From Zygaena filipendulae (lineage: Eukaryota; Arthropoda; Insecta; Lepidoptera; Zygaenidae): a stretch of 64,000 nucleotides of DNA. This document shows, piece after piece, positions 21,698 through 32,719 of the stretch. Each line of letters opens with the position of its first letter. The first letter of the stretch is position 1. The DNA lies in NCBI GenBank assembly GCA_907165275.2, contig OU015672.1:3020501-3084500 (forward strand), written 5' to 3'. Under the pieces are notes generated by a model, which was not told the origin of the DNA, made no database searches, and worked only from the letters and a program-made list of their open reading frames with translations. Both the position numbers and the translations under genes were made by a program.

Positions 21698-22492
21698 GTG
21701 TTCCAGGATTTTAGCCATAGTGCATGAGAGAGCGATCGGGCGGTAGCTGGCAGCATCAGTGCTTGGTTTTCCTGGCTTTAGGATGGGAACTACTATCTGT
21801 GATTTCCACTCATCAGGGGGGATCCCCGATGAAAAAACATAATTAAGAATATTCAGAAATAGCTTTTGTGAGGAGGGGCTACATTTTACAATAAAAGAGT
21901 AAGGGATATTATCTGCTCCAGGGGCTGAATCTTGAAGAGATTCTAAAACTAATGAAAACTCCTCATCAGAAAATGGAGCTTCAAAAGGATCACTACTGGT
22001 TGAAGAAGTGAATAGGCTGGTCTCGAGGAGGGAAGGGACAGAAGGAGGGGCAATTTTGTTTCCAAACTGGTCTATCCATGTGGAGTAATCCTGAGAAGAG
22101 ATGGTCAGATTCGTGGCCATGAATCCTCGATACCTTCTGACATTTTTCCATATGTGAATGTGTAGTAGGAGAAAGCATTTCACAAATTGTTTCCAGCCCG
22201 ATCTTTTCCTTTCAGACAGCAGTCTCCTGGTTTTGGCGGCTTCTTCTTTAAATTTTATGTAATTTACTATAGACATATCTGAATTGTAAATTGATTCAGC
22301 ATTTTTGCGCAGCTTACATGCCGTCGTGCAGTCAGCATCCCACCATGGTGGGGAAGGGATCTTGTTCCTAGCAGAATTTTTAAGAGGGATAGAACTATCT
22401 GCTGCACTCAGCAAGGCATTTCTGAAATCATTATAGACGGTAAGAAAATTATCACTAGAAATATTAGGAAAACTTACTGTAAGGGAATCCAT
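21660..22492 (-). pseudogene. LINE A reverse transcriptase, N-terminal half
   Basis: Begins MDSLTVSFPNISSDNF with a linker containing PPWWDADCTTACKLRKNAES. It continues to DSAPGADNIPYSFIVKC, FSSGIPPDEWKSQIVVPILK, ASYRPIALSCTMAKILEHLI and KNRLEW, the first RT blocks. It then stops making sense at the junction with the inverted RT end, near 21660-21697. The catalytic palm (FxD, YADD) is absent. Confidence 0.75.
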
Positions 22493-22570
22493 ATTTTTAG
22501 AGAAAAGTGTCCAGTCAGCTTTAGATAGATTAAATTTTAAACGAGGTTTACGGTTGGAAATGAATTTGGA

Positions 22571-23107
22571 TCAATCAGGAAGAGAAACTACTATTGGGAA
22601 GTGATCACTACCGAACGAATTAGGCAGGATGGACCAGGAAAGTAGGGAAGATAGGTTTGGGGAGCACAGGGTGAGGTCAACCACAGATTTAGGGTTTTGA
22701 GTGGGGGAAACCCTACGAGTAGGAGAGCCATCATTTAGGATACACAGATTGCAATTATCCAGTAGGTCCAAAAAGGTTGGAGATACAGAGTCATTAAAAT
22801 GGGACCCCCAGACTGTATGGTGAATGTTAAAATCCCCTAATATAATCACAGGAGAAGGAAGTGATGTAATAATAGAGGACAACGAGGACAGGATGTGGAC
22901 ACTTGGATTAGGGATATACACAGATAGGAAGGTATAGTTCAGAGCTCTGACAGCCACTGCATTGAACAGGTTACCCTGTACAAGGATAGGTATTTGAGAG
23001 AAATTAATAGAATTTGAGATTAAAATGCAGCAACCTGCATGCCCATCATTCCTATCATCCCGAAGACATGCAAAACCAGGAACCCTAAATTGGGCCCCCG
23101 GGGTCAA
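22571..23107 (-). pseudogene. LINE A endonuclease domain (ORF2 start)
   Basis: The minus strand has PGFACLRDDRNDGHAGCCIL, then FLSVYIPNPSVH, VIILGDFNIHHTVWGS, SVVDLTLCSPNL and GSDHFPIVVSLPD. GDFN.HH..WG and SDH.P are the late motifs of apurinic-type endonucleases in jockey LINEs. The first motifs (the N-terminal Asn and Glu residues) lie at 23108-23190 and are damaged; traces such as LVLAIQETWL can be read there. The frame is broken between this piece and the RT piece at 22492. Confidence 0.75.
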
Positions 23108-23189
23108 CCATGTCTCCTGGATAGCAAGAACAAGGGGCTTAAATTTATTAATAAGAAAGATTAAATCTGATTTTTTATTTTTAATGCTT

Positions 23190-23863
23190 CTACAGTTCCA
23201 CTGAAGAACTGATCGAGTGAACGTGACTAACTATTGAGGTAAGCTCAGTAAGTTTTTGAAGAAGATTGTTCGGTAGGCCAACATCATTGAATTTAAGAAG
23301 TATGTTAATTAGAGAAGATATCAAAAGTTCTAGAAGGTTATCATTTGTAGAGGAGGGGGTAGATGGGAGGGCACACCCATTGGGTGTCACGTGCACTTGA
23401 TCATTCATAATGGCCTGGTGAGCCTTTCTGTCAAAGCCCGGACTAGCAGCTGGAGAGTAGGGACGTCTAGGAGTGGAAACAGTTTTTCTATAGGACCTAT
23501 TCACAGGGGAAGTGGGGTGTACAGGGGAAGAGGTAAATTGGGACTCAAGGTGGCGAATGGGAGATGGAGGGGGTGCAGCGGCGTCCACAAAAGACCTCCT
23601 AACCTAGGGGAACCTTGCGGAAGCCTCCAGGTAGGAAATATTCTCCTGGGACATGATTAGTTTAATGGATTTTTGACGGGAGTGTTCTGGGCAGGAAGGA
23701 TGGGTAGCACGATGAGGTCCTAAGCAGAGGAGGCAGGTGGGGGTTTGTTTTTCACAAGAGGTACCTTCATGTGGCTGAGAACAAATAAAGCAGCGTGGAG
23801 ATGATCTACATTGCGCTGCAATGTGACCAAACCTACAGCACTTATTGCACTGGATAGTAGGTA

Positions 23864-23866
<3 letters not shown>
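23190..23866 (-). pseudogene. LINE A ORF1 zinc-knuckle and C-terminal part
   Basis: Reading minus from 23866: TIQCNKCCRFGHIAAQCRSS, CFICSQPHEGTSCEK, CLLCLGPHRATHPSC, then SRQKSIKLIMSQENISYLEA. That is three CCHC-type knuckles followed by the ENISYLEA.ARFP block common in jockey ORF1 proteins. A TAG near 23608 breaks the frame. A Pro/Ser-rich tail follows (23588 down to 23190) and ends in SSVEL just before the ORF2 region. The knuckles bind the element's RNA. Confidence 0.75.
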
Positions 23867-23900
<34 letters not shown>

Positions 23901-24686
23901 TTTATTTCAGGCCACAAGAACCCATAGAACCCATAAAAACCCCATTACAATTTACATTTACATTTACATTTTACATTTACATCACATAAAGTTAAGTTAA
24001 GTTACAATAAAAAATAATTTCAAGAACAATATGATTTAGCTGAGATCCTAAAGGCCGCATATGGAGTATTTACACGCCCCATATACAGCCTTCAGGATCT
24101 CATTGTCGGTTGTCCGGATCCTTTGCATAAATGACGCATGCCTTTTCCTCATTATCGCAAAAAAGTCATCTACTCTGTTCACGGCAAACATTGTAGACGC
24201 ACTACAGCGCCACGGTAAGCGCAACATGCTGCGAAATGCGTTATTGTACTGCACACGCAGCGCGCTATACGCACGCTGCGTGTACCGGTTCCAGAGCTGG
24301 CACGTGTAGAACGACTGACAGTATGCCGTGAACAGAGTGATCTTCACCTGGTCAGAGCACCGTGCGAATCGCCTAGCTAACATGTTACTTTTTGCCGCAA
24401 CAGTCCTGCGTTGTCGTTCCATGTCTTCGTCATCTTTTAGAGTATCCGTAATAATATGACCCAAATATTTAAACTTGTTTACAATTTTTAATTCTGTACC
24501 GTTAAGAGCAATTCTTGGCTTAAAGTTGTCTTTATTGGATTTAAAAACCATTACTTCTGACTTCTTCACATTATAGGAAAGCCCATGCGACTTAGCGTAA
24601 TTTTCACATATTTTTATCAATTTATTCATTGCTTTGACTGAAGGGCTCAGGAGCACGGCATCATCAGCGTAGCAGAGATTATTTAC
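23867..24686 (-). mobile_element. LINE B: RT C-terminus and (TTA)n tail, nested in LINE A
   Basis: On the minus strand, CVNNLCYADDAVLLSPSVKA starts in the middle of a polymerase palm. It continues through HGLSYNVKKSEVMVFKS, KFKYLGHIITDTLKDDEDME and YCQSFYTCQLWNRY to a stop at 24048. The 3'UTR ends GGCCTGAAATAAATG followed by a (TTA)n run (plus-strand AATAAT at 23867-23898). The catalytic YADD is present, but everything upstream was lost on insertion (5' truncation). The RT belongs to a different LINE family from A. Confidence 0.75.
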
Positions 24687-24689
24687 ACA

Positions 24690-25442
24690 TAAAACATATA
24701 TCTCGACCGGGAGGGAGTTATAAAAGCAATAAATATGTTCAGGCAGTTTTTGTCCATAGAATGTGACTACAACTGTCTGGGTTGGAATCCATACAGGTGA
24801 GCCACCTTCCATAGTCTTTCTATTTAGCCGACGAGCTTTGATGGCTCGTCCACCATTCGGTACTTCGATTGCATTTAAAAACTCCTCCAGGGTCCATTCC
24901 ACTGGAACAAATCGAACAATACCCATCCGTGTTACATTGAATGATGGTATGCTGGCTTCATATTTGGCAGCGGTCAGAGCAGGGTGATCCAGGAAGGCAT
25001 TAGCGTCTGTAGCAGATTTGAACTGGACAGATATTCGGTTGCGACCTACACGCTTCACTCCATCTGTGACTACATTCCTTATTTTATTGTTATATAAGAA
25101 GTGACCAAACTTAATGGGTCTTAATACAGGTCCTGCTGAAGCATCGGTCACACTTATGCTCACATGTACTAAGAAGGGACCGAGATCCTCTTCAGTATAT
25201 TTACTTTTTTTTTCTGCAAAGTCAGGGTGAGTGTAAGTTGATTGTAGTGAAGCCGATGCCTGGGCAGGGCTTGTTATAACTTTTTTGGAGGAGACGGAGT
25301 TGGCGTTAGTTAATGAGCGTTTTCTAGATTGAGTTAAGCATGTGTCTATTTTCATTTCTGCAATAGACTTGTCCGAACTAGTGGAAGTACGTCCACGTGG
25401 TCACTCCGCATAACCTCCCCCGGGGTCGGGGGGGTCTGCCAT
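24690..25442 (-). pseudogene. LINE A ORF1 (gag-like nucleic-acid-binding protein), N-terminal part
   Basis: The minus strand has LGPFLVHVSISVTDA, LRPIKFGHFLYNNKIRNVVT, VKRVGRNRISVQF and a long stretch to HIYCFYNSLPVEIYV. This follows the jockey-family ORF1 pattern (a fold before the zinc knuckles, with P..FG..L and K..GRNR..V.F). From 24690 the open frame continues by chance into LINE B's reverse transcriptase, producing an open frame of 435 codons (25355-24048) that is a chimera of two elements, not a real gene. One stop lies between the proposed true start at 25442 and the Met at 25355. Confidence 0.75.
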
Positions 25443-25689
25443 CTCAATTTACTAATCTAAGAAACTGTTTAAAACTTACTTACTAGGTCCTAAAGTCAAA
25501 ACCACCACCTAAATAGATTTTGAAGACTGAATCAGCGATTTAAACACCTAATAAATAGGCCAAAATAGTTCTGCAAGGAAGAATACTTGTGCCTCACATT
25601 CAACCAGAAAGCAGAGTCCTTTTTTAATAATCAAACTTATCATTTATCAAACAAAGTGTAACTTTAACTTTTAAGTTATATATTTTATT
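25443..25689. other. LINE A upstream flank
   Basis: Non-coding DNA that probably includes LINE A's 5' leader. No element boundary is visible. Confidence 0.35.
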
Positions 25690-25840
25690 TATTTTTTTTT
25701 ATTTACCCCAATGGGGAAGGCAAGGTAAGCTAAGTCCATACAGCCAATTCAGTTGTATTTTCTTCTTCTGAAGTTATTTACGTCGAAATGCATTGGTGAG
25801 ATGCATTTCAATGCTTTATCGGAACTTTTGGCAGCAACTC
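25690..25840 (+). repeat. Dispersed 'TTTACCCCAATGGGGAAGG' repeat, copy 1
   Basis: It contains TTTACCCCAATGGGGAAGGC, AAGTCCATACAGCCAA, TTCTTCTGAAGTTATTTACG and CGAAATGCATTGGTGAGATG. The same series occurs at 56945-57127 and 58515-58750. It is a local dispersed repeat of unknown class. Here it continues into unique sequence with TTCTTCACAG and GGAAGTTGTTTAG. Confidence 0.75.
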
Positions 25841-26759
25841 TTCACAGTTGAACCTTACTAAGACGCTCTGTGGGAAGTTGTTTAGTAAAACGACAACCTT
25901 CCGATGAACACCCCATGTAATTTTATTACACTGTTTCCACACACTGTTCAGCACTAATGAATCACTTTTATGCAAATTTCACCACACTCACACAATATTA
26001 ATAACGATAAAGTAAGAAAAAAATAAATAAAACTGACGTCCATTTCTGCTCAAATCCCGCCCAAAGTTCTAAGTATAGACAACGTAACCACAGTCGCGTC
26101 CTAACCTCTATCACCTATTAACCTATTATGTTTATGGTAAACACTGATAATAAGAAAACTAGATGTCGCTAAGTCGTTAGATCAACAAATAAACATGATT
26201 GGCTAGATTGCTTTACTTCAGGCCCTATATTTTTATACCAATATTTCTCTTGATGAAAAAAATATAAGTAATAAAAATTTGAAAAAAATATTATATCATT
26301 CAAAAAACCCCTAAAAATATCATACCCCTAAAAAAATCCCACCGCATTCATTTTCCCCCTAAATCTAGGGGGAAAACCCCTAACTTGGCAACACTGAAGT
26401 GTGGAGCCTAGGCGCTTTCGCGGCATGTTCGCGGCTTGCGAACCCTTTGTCGCGGGACAAAAAACCGACAATTTTTGGGGAACGAGGCGCGAACGCGGCG
26501 CGAAGCCGCGAAGAGTGTGTGAATCGGTTCCACACTCATGGTTCGCGGGGTTTTCGCGGCTTCGCGCGCGTACAGCACGTATTTGAAGTCCTATATACAC
26601 GAATTCCAGTGTTGTGCTTTCCGCCTCGTACAAATTGGGCATCACCCATACCCATGAGCTTTCTACTGCTTATGGGATCAGCCGAACGTAATAAGTAGAG
26701 GTACTCATATAAAGGTTTTACTTTAACAATAACAGAACCCTGAAAATTTGCTACTTGGC
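25841..26759. other. Intergenic with a CG-rich GCGAA/TTCGC patch
   Basis: The stretch 26400-26600 is rich in TTCGCGGC/GCCGCGAA phrases that can pair with one another (for example CGCGGCTTGCGAACCC with GGTTCGCGGGG). It may be a MITE or a structured repeat. CCCCCTAAATCTAGGGGG at 26354-26371 is an exact palindrome. No gene is recognised. Confidence 0.45.
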
Positions 26760-27290
26760 AAGGTGCAAAGCGGGTGGAAGGAGTTCTTAGTTGGTTATTT
26801 GTAATGTCTTCTCCCATTGATAACAGAATTCTTATATAGGTCTCCAATTCGTTGAGTGTTTTACGACATTCATTGGCTGAATCTTTTGCACATAGTATCG
26901 CACTCAAAGCATTGTAGTGGGATTCCACTACCAAATCTTTATTGCCAAAGCGGGATTGCAGCTTTTTGACCGCAATGGCATAGTTCAAATCAGTAGTACT
27001 CAGTCTTTCTATAGTTTTGTATACCTCGTCTTGTACGCATGCCCCAGATAATTAAATTTTTCCGAATCTGCCATATTTTTATCATGCACACTTGATTTGA
27101 ATTGATCCCAGAATTGAGTGAACTTCAAAGGGTTACCGTCGAATTTTGGTAGATTCATTCGTGGAAGTTTAGTTGACGCAGAATACGATGGGTATTCTGT
27201 TTTGCCCTGTGCCTTCACCATTTCCAGTAAACTGTCCATCTCTGCTGTAAGAATTTCTGCGTTGATTTGTATGTTCAATCCGATATATTA
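26760..27290 (-). pseudogene. BEL/Pao gag remnant (DUF1759-like)
   Basis: On the minus strand, LPRMNLPKFDGNPLKFTQFW then DQFKSSVHDKNMADSEKFNY gives the opening of the DUF1759 gag domain of BEL/Pao elements. After a frame change, MNYAIAVKKLQSRFGNKDLV, SANECRKTLNELETYIRILL and MGEDITNNQLRT follow in the expected order. The preceding piece (27552-27358) may be more gag, but I see no motif. No LTR was identified. Frameshift near 27000. Confidence 0.8.
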
Positions 27291-27552
27291 GCACCATCTT
27301 TTTGTCGTCACGGTTTATTTCGCCTTGGTTACTGTAGGTTTCCTACGCAACGACAAATCATAAAAGAGGGATATTTAATATTTGCTTCTCATACAGTATT
27401 TGATGCATATTATATTTCTGATCTCTTGCTAGCTGTTGGTATTCTTTGATTGTTGCAGATAATAGGTTTGGGTAGTTTATAAAAACACTGGCAGAAGGAA
27501 TCTCCTTCCCAATGTCACCCGATCGCTCATTCTTCTGCTTTGGTATCAACAA

Positions 27553-28229
27553 CTATGAAGAGCTTAGCCAGATTTCTCCAACTCTTAGGTTAAGATTCGA
27601 TCGAGGGTTAGATCCGAACCTTCATGTTCCCTTACACGCATAAGGGAGCTCCCCCACAGGACTCCTCTCTTTGACCCAATTATCCTGCCCATGCCTCGCA
27701 TTTATTTCGTTTGTGATATCCTTAATTCTTATAATATATCATTGTTTTATGACCATATTCTCTCCTGCTACTTTCTGAGCCGACCTTCGACCTTCACCTT
27801 CACCGACAGGTGAGAACATGTCCAGTTATTTGGAGGGCGTCGGCATTGTCCTCATATCGATTCTCAACCATTATTGTGTATTGTCATTTTAGTATATATG
27901 AGACAATTTAACTTTAATGTGTGTGTAGTATATATGAGACAATTTAACTTTTGAGACTTACCATTTGCCGTCTTCACCTTTCGTTAATATTTACATTTCG
28001 TGTGAGCTAGATTCACTTTAACTCACTTTTACAATTCTATTACTTCTATTGTGACTAGCGCGACGCATTCAGCTAGTGACAAGTAATATAATTCTACCTC
28101 GCAAGTTTTTATACTGAAAACTCGAAAACTCGAAATTTTGGGAAGTACAGAGGTATAAGATATTACCAGTGAAATATTCTTATATTTATTTATTTACACA
28201 AAAATAATATTATAATAAAGTAGGCGACT
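27553..28229. other. Intergenic with a short direct repeat; possible BEL LTR remnant
   Basis: The phrase TAGTATATATGAGACAATTT plus AACTTT occurs twice, at 27891 and 27928. GGAGCTCCCCCACAGGACTC at about 27647 and the pyrimidine-rich context could belong to an LTR of the adjoining BEL gag, but no second LTR copy exists in the window. No coding sequence. Confidence 0.35.
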
Positions 28230-28500
28230 CTGTGCCAGAATCACGATTATTCGCGACAATAGCCACATAGTATTTATAACCGTCCCATGTAGAGGATATC
28301 GGACCGGCAATATCAAAATGTATTATCTCCAATGGTCTTTTAGCTTGACATCTGTTATTTTCAAAAGGTTATCTACTTTGTTTAGCAATATTACAAAATC
28401 ACATTTTATATCACTTTCTGTGATGGATTAAACCTTTACTTAAATTCTTTAATTATTCAATATTTTTATAATCTAAATGACCCAATTTTCTGTGCCAAAT
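28230..28500 (-). pseudogene. Ty1/copia integrase remnant
   Basis: On the minus strand, KIWHRKLGHLDYKNIE (the WHRRLGH zinc-binding start), then broken sequence, then RCQAKRPLEIIHFDIAGPIS and STWDGYKYYVAIVANN. This is the start of the integrase catalytic domain with its first Asp (FDIAGP). Several stops. It is a different copia copy from the one at 8-9.7 kb and lies in the opposite direction. Confidence 0.75.
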
Positions 28501-29099
28501 TTTAGTTATTTTTCGTAAATTTCTTTGGCCGAATCACACGACATAATCATTACTTATTATTGTTACTTATGGATGACACTATAATCTTCTGAACTTTAGA
28601 GTCTTTCTTCTCATAATCTTTTCACCACGTGGATCGCCGATTATGTAATCACATAACTGCATGACTTTTAAAGCCTCTACTCGTGATTCAATTTTTCTTC
28701 AACTTGCTGACCCAATCTGCTCAGAGTTGACAGATTGAATTGTCAGTAGTCGAGTTGGAGGCTTGGCTCAACTTTCTGTGTTGAATCGTGTGTGCTAGCT
28801 ATCTAAAAATTGACTCAGCAAATTGCGTACCGCGTTTTTTGTTTAAATCACATAAATTTTAATTTTTTTAAATAGCAACCCTCCTAAATTTAACGCAGGT
28901 GGAGCAGTAGAGTAAGAAAAATTAAGAGACAAAAGACTGAGATAGCATGTGAGGCCATCTTTGATGCCATGAAATGAGTGCTAAATACGAACAAAATTTA
29001 ATTTGTTCCTAGTTGCGTTGAACTGCATTTCACAAGCAGTAATATCCTCGCCACCCTCCTGCAGGCCCTCCCGAATAGAAAGGAAGGTCTTAGTCGCAC
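28501..29099. other. Intergenic, no gene seen
   Basis: Contains TTAACGCAGGTGGAGCAGTAG at 28880, an inverted partial match to 20354. Also present are repeated ACTTGCTGACCC/AGTTGACAG phrases at 28690-28780 that can pair and might mark a decayed MITE. No coding domain. Confidence 0.4.
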
Positions 29100-29235
29100 C
29101 ATGGTATCGGTTAATAGGCTAGCGGGTTTTATCTTCCTTCAGGAACTCAGGGCCATTGTACCATAAATCTTTTTTCTTTTCAAAGAGTTCCGGTCTTGTT
29201 GCGATGTCAGCAGGGTTGGATTTAGTGTGGATAGA
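29100..29235 (-). pseudogene. BEL/Pao pol fragment (after RNase H)
   Basis: The minus strand reads SNPADIATRPELFEKKKDLW then YNGPEFLKEDKT and a stop. This matches the NPADLATRG......W..GP.FL block found between RNase H and integrase in BEL/Pao polyproteins. Only about 40 residues are left. It is cut on its upstream side by the tail of the LINE at 29228-31190. Confidence 0.65.
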
Positions 29236-31190
29236 ATAGAATAGAATAGAATCATTTATTTCACATTATCAATTTCATAGTTATATTACTTATAAAAATG
29301 TCAGAGGATAATATGATCGTCAATAATAAAATAATAATAATAAAAGTATCATAATAAGAATGTCAATAATTATAAAAATAATAAAAATGTCATTTAAATC
29401 AAAAAATGAACATGTCAAAAATGTAAAAATAAAGATTATAAATCGATCAATCGATTGTGTGCAAATATTCATTTAAACAATAAAATTCGCTATCCAACAA
29501 AAGATTCTTCAGCTGGCGGTAGAAAGTTTCGTCAGATGTATTTTTTAAACTAGCGGGTAGTTTCTCATAAAGAATTGGGCCAATCACACGCGGGTTTCTA
29601 GTGGCCAGTTTAGTCCGGTGGGGGACACTCGCTAGTTTATTTTTATTTATTTATTTATTCAATTTGGTAAAATATAATACTTTTACACGTCAACTTTTCT
29701 TAGGTTACATTACGATAAGTAGGTACACTATCATAATTATAGTTATTTATAAAATATGTGTGTACTTGCTTATTAATTAAGCAGTTGCAATCATAATTTT
29801 GATACAAATACATTTGGTAGTATCATTATTCATTATACACAATATAAGTATTCAATATATTATTATTCATTATATAAATTATTCATTATATATAAATTAA
29901 TTATTATACATTACAATAAATTACAATAAATTTATATTCATACCATTCAATATAATGTCATTTTTACGCAATATCCATTAATATAGTCTGTATGTCTCGC
30001 GCATTCCGCAAAGATCGCCCTCCACACTCTCGAAGACTGAAATTTGCTATATTTTTGCGGACATAGGAAATGATCTCGAATAGGTACAGACTTGTCATTG
30101 TCATTACGCGGTGTTTAGTGAAGAGTGTCCTACAGGTTTGCCTTTGTTTTATACCTGCGATAATGCGAAGCGCGCGCTTTTGTAGAATAAAAACGCGATT
30201 GGAGTCTGTCGAGTTTCCCCACAACAATATACCGTATGACATCAGTGAGTGAAAATGTGCATAGTAAGTCTGTCTTAGTACGGCACTGGAGACGAGTGGG
30301 CGCAATTTTCGCAGAGCGTAAGCTGCACTACTAAGTTTGTCACAGAGTGACTGTATGTGGTTTTTCCAGTTAATATGTGTGTCCAGTGTATAACCAAGAA
30401 ATCTGCACGCGTGACTGATCGGAATAGGGCTATCTATGCAAACAGGTAGTTCAACTGCTTTAGCCGAAAATAACATTAGGGTGGACTTTGTTAAATTGAG
30501 GATAAGTCCATTTGATGAAAACCATTCGTGCAGCCGGCTATATGTGAAATTTATTTTTGAGTTCAGCTGCTCATAAGTGCGGGCACATATCACAACCGTC
30601 GTATCGTCAGCAAATAAGACAACTAGACCGTCTGTGATGAAGTGGGCAAGATCGTTAATGAACGCCAGAAACAAAGTATTCCCAAGCGAAGATCCCTGTG
30701 GTATACCGATTTTGACATCTCCCGCCTCAGATCTGTATTTCTGGCCATTAGCTGTCACTACTACGCGTTGCTTGCGGCCCTCTAAAAAGGATTTGAGCAG
30801 CATGTGGGGATTTTCCTTTATACCGTATGAATTTAATTTTGCCAAGAGCAACCCGCGTGAGATGACGTCAAAAGCTTTTGTGAGATCACAAAAAACGCCC
30901 GCAGTTTTATATCCGTCATCTATGCTTGTGAGTATTGAGTCTACTGCTTGATGTGCTGCGGCAGTAGTTGATTTACCTTTTCTATAAGCGTACTGTCTGT
31001 CGGTAAGTAGATCATTTGTCTCGAGATGGTCCATAAGGCTGTTGGATATAATCGACTCAATTAGTTTTGAGATGTTCGGCACAATAGTAATAGGCCTATG
31101 ACTATCGACTTGAGTTCTATCTCCTTTACCCTTATATACAGGACATACTCTGGTAGTTTTTAGTACCTCAGGGTATAACATATTTCTGTT
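29228..31190 (-). mobile_element. LINE (C) with RT ORF and (TTCTA)n tail, internally interrupted
   Basis: A 5'-truncated non-LTR element: an RT ORF (31181-29964), an inserted A/T-rich piece (about 29990-29640) ending in AAATAAATAAATAAATA on the minus strand, and then the missing RT C-terminus at 29635-29440 (PRVIGPILYEKLPASLKN, LKNLLLDSEFYCLNEYL). The 3'UTR ends in repeated ATTCT units (plus-strand AGAATAGAATAGAATAG at 29230-29250). The inserted piece looks like the 3' end of another LINE. The order of C-terminal blocks on the two sides supports one original element. Confidence 0.6.
29964..31181 (-). pseudogene. LINE C reverse transcriptase
   Basis: 405 open codons starting inside the RT: RVCPVYKGKGDRTQVDSHRP, YAYRKGKSTTAAAHQAVDSI, GVFCDLTKAFDVISRG (first catalytic Asp), GIPQGSSLGNTLFLAFINDL, and VLFADDTTVVI with the catalytic Asp pair. 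It then runs through the thumb to FSLRECGGRSLRNARD. The last residues come from the inserted fragment and end in a stop at 29964. The endonuclease and ORF1 are gone through 5' truncation. The polymerase motifs are intact, so this copy is not old. Confidence 0.8.
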
Positions 31191-32078
31191 TGGGGGTTAT
31201 TACGCTTGATCTCATTGACTCTGTTCACAACTCCGACTCTGGACTCTGCATGCATAAGTTAGGCTGAAAGTGCCGAAATATTCAACAGAATTTATTTAAA
31301 TCAGGTAAACGAAAATTTCCACTAGTACTGTGCGCTCTAACGCTGCATTTTTATTCCGCAACTGCATACATGTATGTATATGTAAGACGTCAAAATTTAT
31401 AACAAGATAAAATCGACTACTAAAAAGGGAGTGTCTATTAAAATAAGAAAAACATCACACAGGTTTCATAGGTTATTTATATGACACCAGTGTTGCCAAC
31501 CAGAATTTTAGAAAATTTGTAGATTGTGTGCCAAATGTTGGTAGAAGTTGGTAGAATGTAAAATGCAAAATTGGCAGATCTACCACCTCAATTTAGAAAA
31601 TTTTTTAATATTAAAAACGCATGAACTGTTCTTAAAATGTAAATTATACATATACATATACACTAAATCCATAAATTATATTTATTTATTTATTTACTAA
31701 TTTACAAACATTGTAACAACTTGACAGTGCTACATAAACCTAAATAATACATAATTACATTATAAGTTATTAGATAATTGATTTACCAGGACATCAGGTT
31801 GCTTACCTTTCAAAGTAAACAAACTTGAAATAGTTAAAAACATTAAGTTACGTTATCTAACTATTATCTAACCTTTATCTTATCTAACCTTTCATCATTA
31901 ATGAATGTTTTTTTATCAAATTCACTGAAATATGATATCAAGTCAATATATTTTAAAAGTATTAAAGGAGTTTTATTAAAGAAACATTAATTAAAACAAC
32001 ATATAACTTTATTATGTAACTAATAATGAATTTAAATAAATAGTATAAATAGTATAGCCAAGGGCTGTAAGGCATCAA

Positions 32079-32126
32079 TTGCAGCCCGAGATAGTTAGGC
32101 GCGCGAGCGCCTATCTCGGCCTGCAA
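32079..32126. repeat. Imperfect hairpin around TTGCAGCCCGAGATAG
   Basis: TTGCAGCCCGAGATAG (32079-32094) pairs with CTATCTCGGCCTGCAA (32111-32126) with one mismatch. The loop itself contains AGGCGC...GCGCCT, so the whole can form a compact GC-rich stem in AT-rich surroundings. Confidence 0.8.
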
Positions 32127-32545
32127 TTATAGTTCGAGGGTGCAATTAATGCTTACACCCGAGCTAACTACTCTGCTTTACATCTCGATTGTGAGGTATG
32201 TAGAAAAAAACCGGCATTACAAGAATAGAACATTTTATATTTTTTTTTTTTCAAGAACGAAATTGAGCTTCGCCGTTCGATATTTAAAATTGATGACTAT
32301 TATACCTACTCATACGAAGACAAGGCTGAAGAGCGAACCGACCTCTTTTGTCATTGGGCTGAATGCATGATGTCTATTGCCAGTATAATGGTTAGATGTG
32401 TGCGAACTTTTTGAAAGAGTGAAGAGTTTTTTTTTTAATTACTTACCGCCCTAGGGCTTTTCTGGTTACATTATTACCCTAGAGCGCTAATTGGTCACCT
32501 ACAAACCCCATTTATTTTATTTTTTTATTTATTTTATTTTACCCC

Positions 32546-32596
32546 ATTCGGTAAGTCCTTATTACCCCCAAGGTAATAAGGACCTACTTACCGAAT
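32546..32596. repeat. Hairpin around ATTCGGTAAG...TCCTTATTACC
   Basis: ATTCGGTAAGTCCTTATTACC on the left pairs with GGTAATAAGGACCTACTTAC and CGAAT on the right, with a 4-nt bulge. A tiny palindromic element or folded repeat; no coding role seen. Confidence 0.8.
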
Positions 32597-32719
32597 ATGA
32601 GAGATGTAAAACTTATTTATTATTTTATGAGATCAATACACAACCAACACTAAGTCTCATTTTATTATGAGAGGTTGCTCACAATAATTATAATCTAATC
32701 GCATGCCACTGGTAAATCA

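Larger units (their letters stand above)
21660..25442 (-). mobile_element. Jockey-type LINE (A), interrupted by LINE B and truncated in the RT
   Basis: On the minus strand: ORF1 start at 25442 (MADPPDPGGGYAE, then a stop that may have been Trp), ORF1 body to about 24690, a gap filled by LINE B (23867-24686), and the ORF1 zinc knuckles. The endonuclease and the first half of reverse transcriptase follow, ending near 21660. The parts before and after LINE B join smoothly: the residues SLPVEIYV end one side and PTIQCNKCCRFGHIA begin the other. That shows a single element with a nested insertion. The 3' half of RT and the tail are missing; instead an inverted RT C-terminus abuts at 21697. Confidence 0.75.
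31191..32700. other. Intergenic with two hairpins; no gene seen
   Basis: AT-rich DNA with TTATTTATTTATTTAC at 31681 that may be a LINE tail. Two strong inverted repeats lie at 32079-32126 and 32546-32596 (listed separately). No coding domain is found in any frame. Confidence 0.5.

Noticed and set aside
23867..23898. AATAAT microsatellite as an independent repeat
   Set aside because: It is the 3' tail of LINE B, not a free microsatellite.
24763..24987. Plus-strand open frame in LINE A ORF1
   Set aside because: Antisense to a recognised ORF1 protein.
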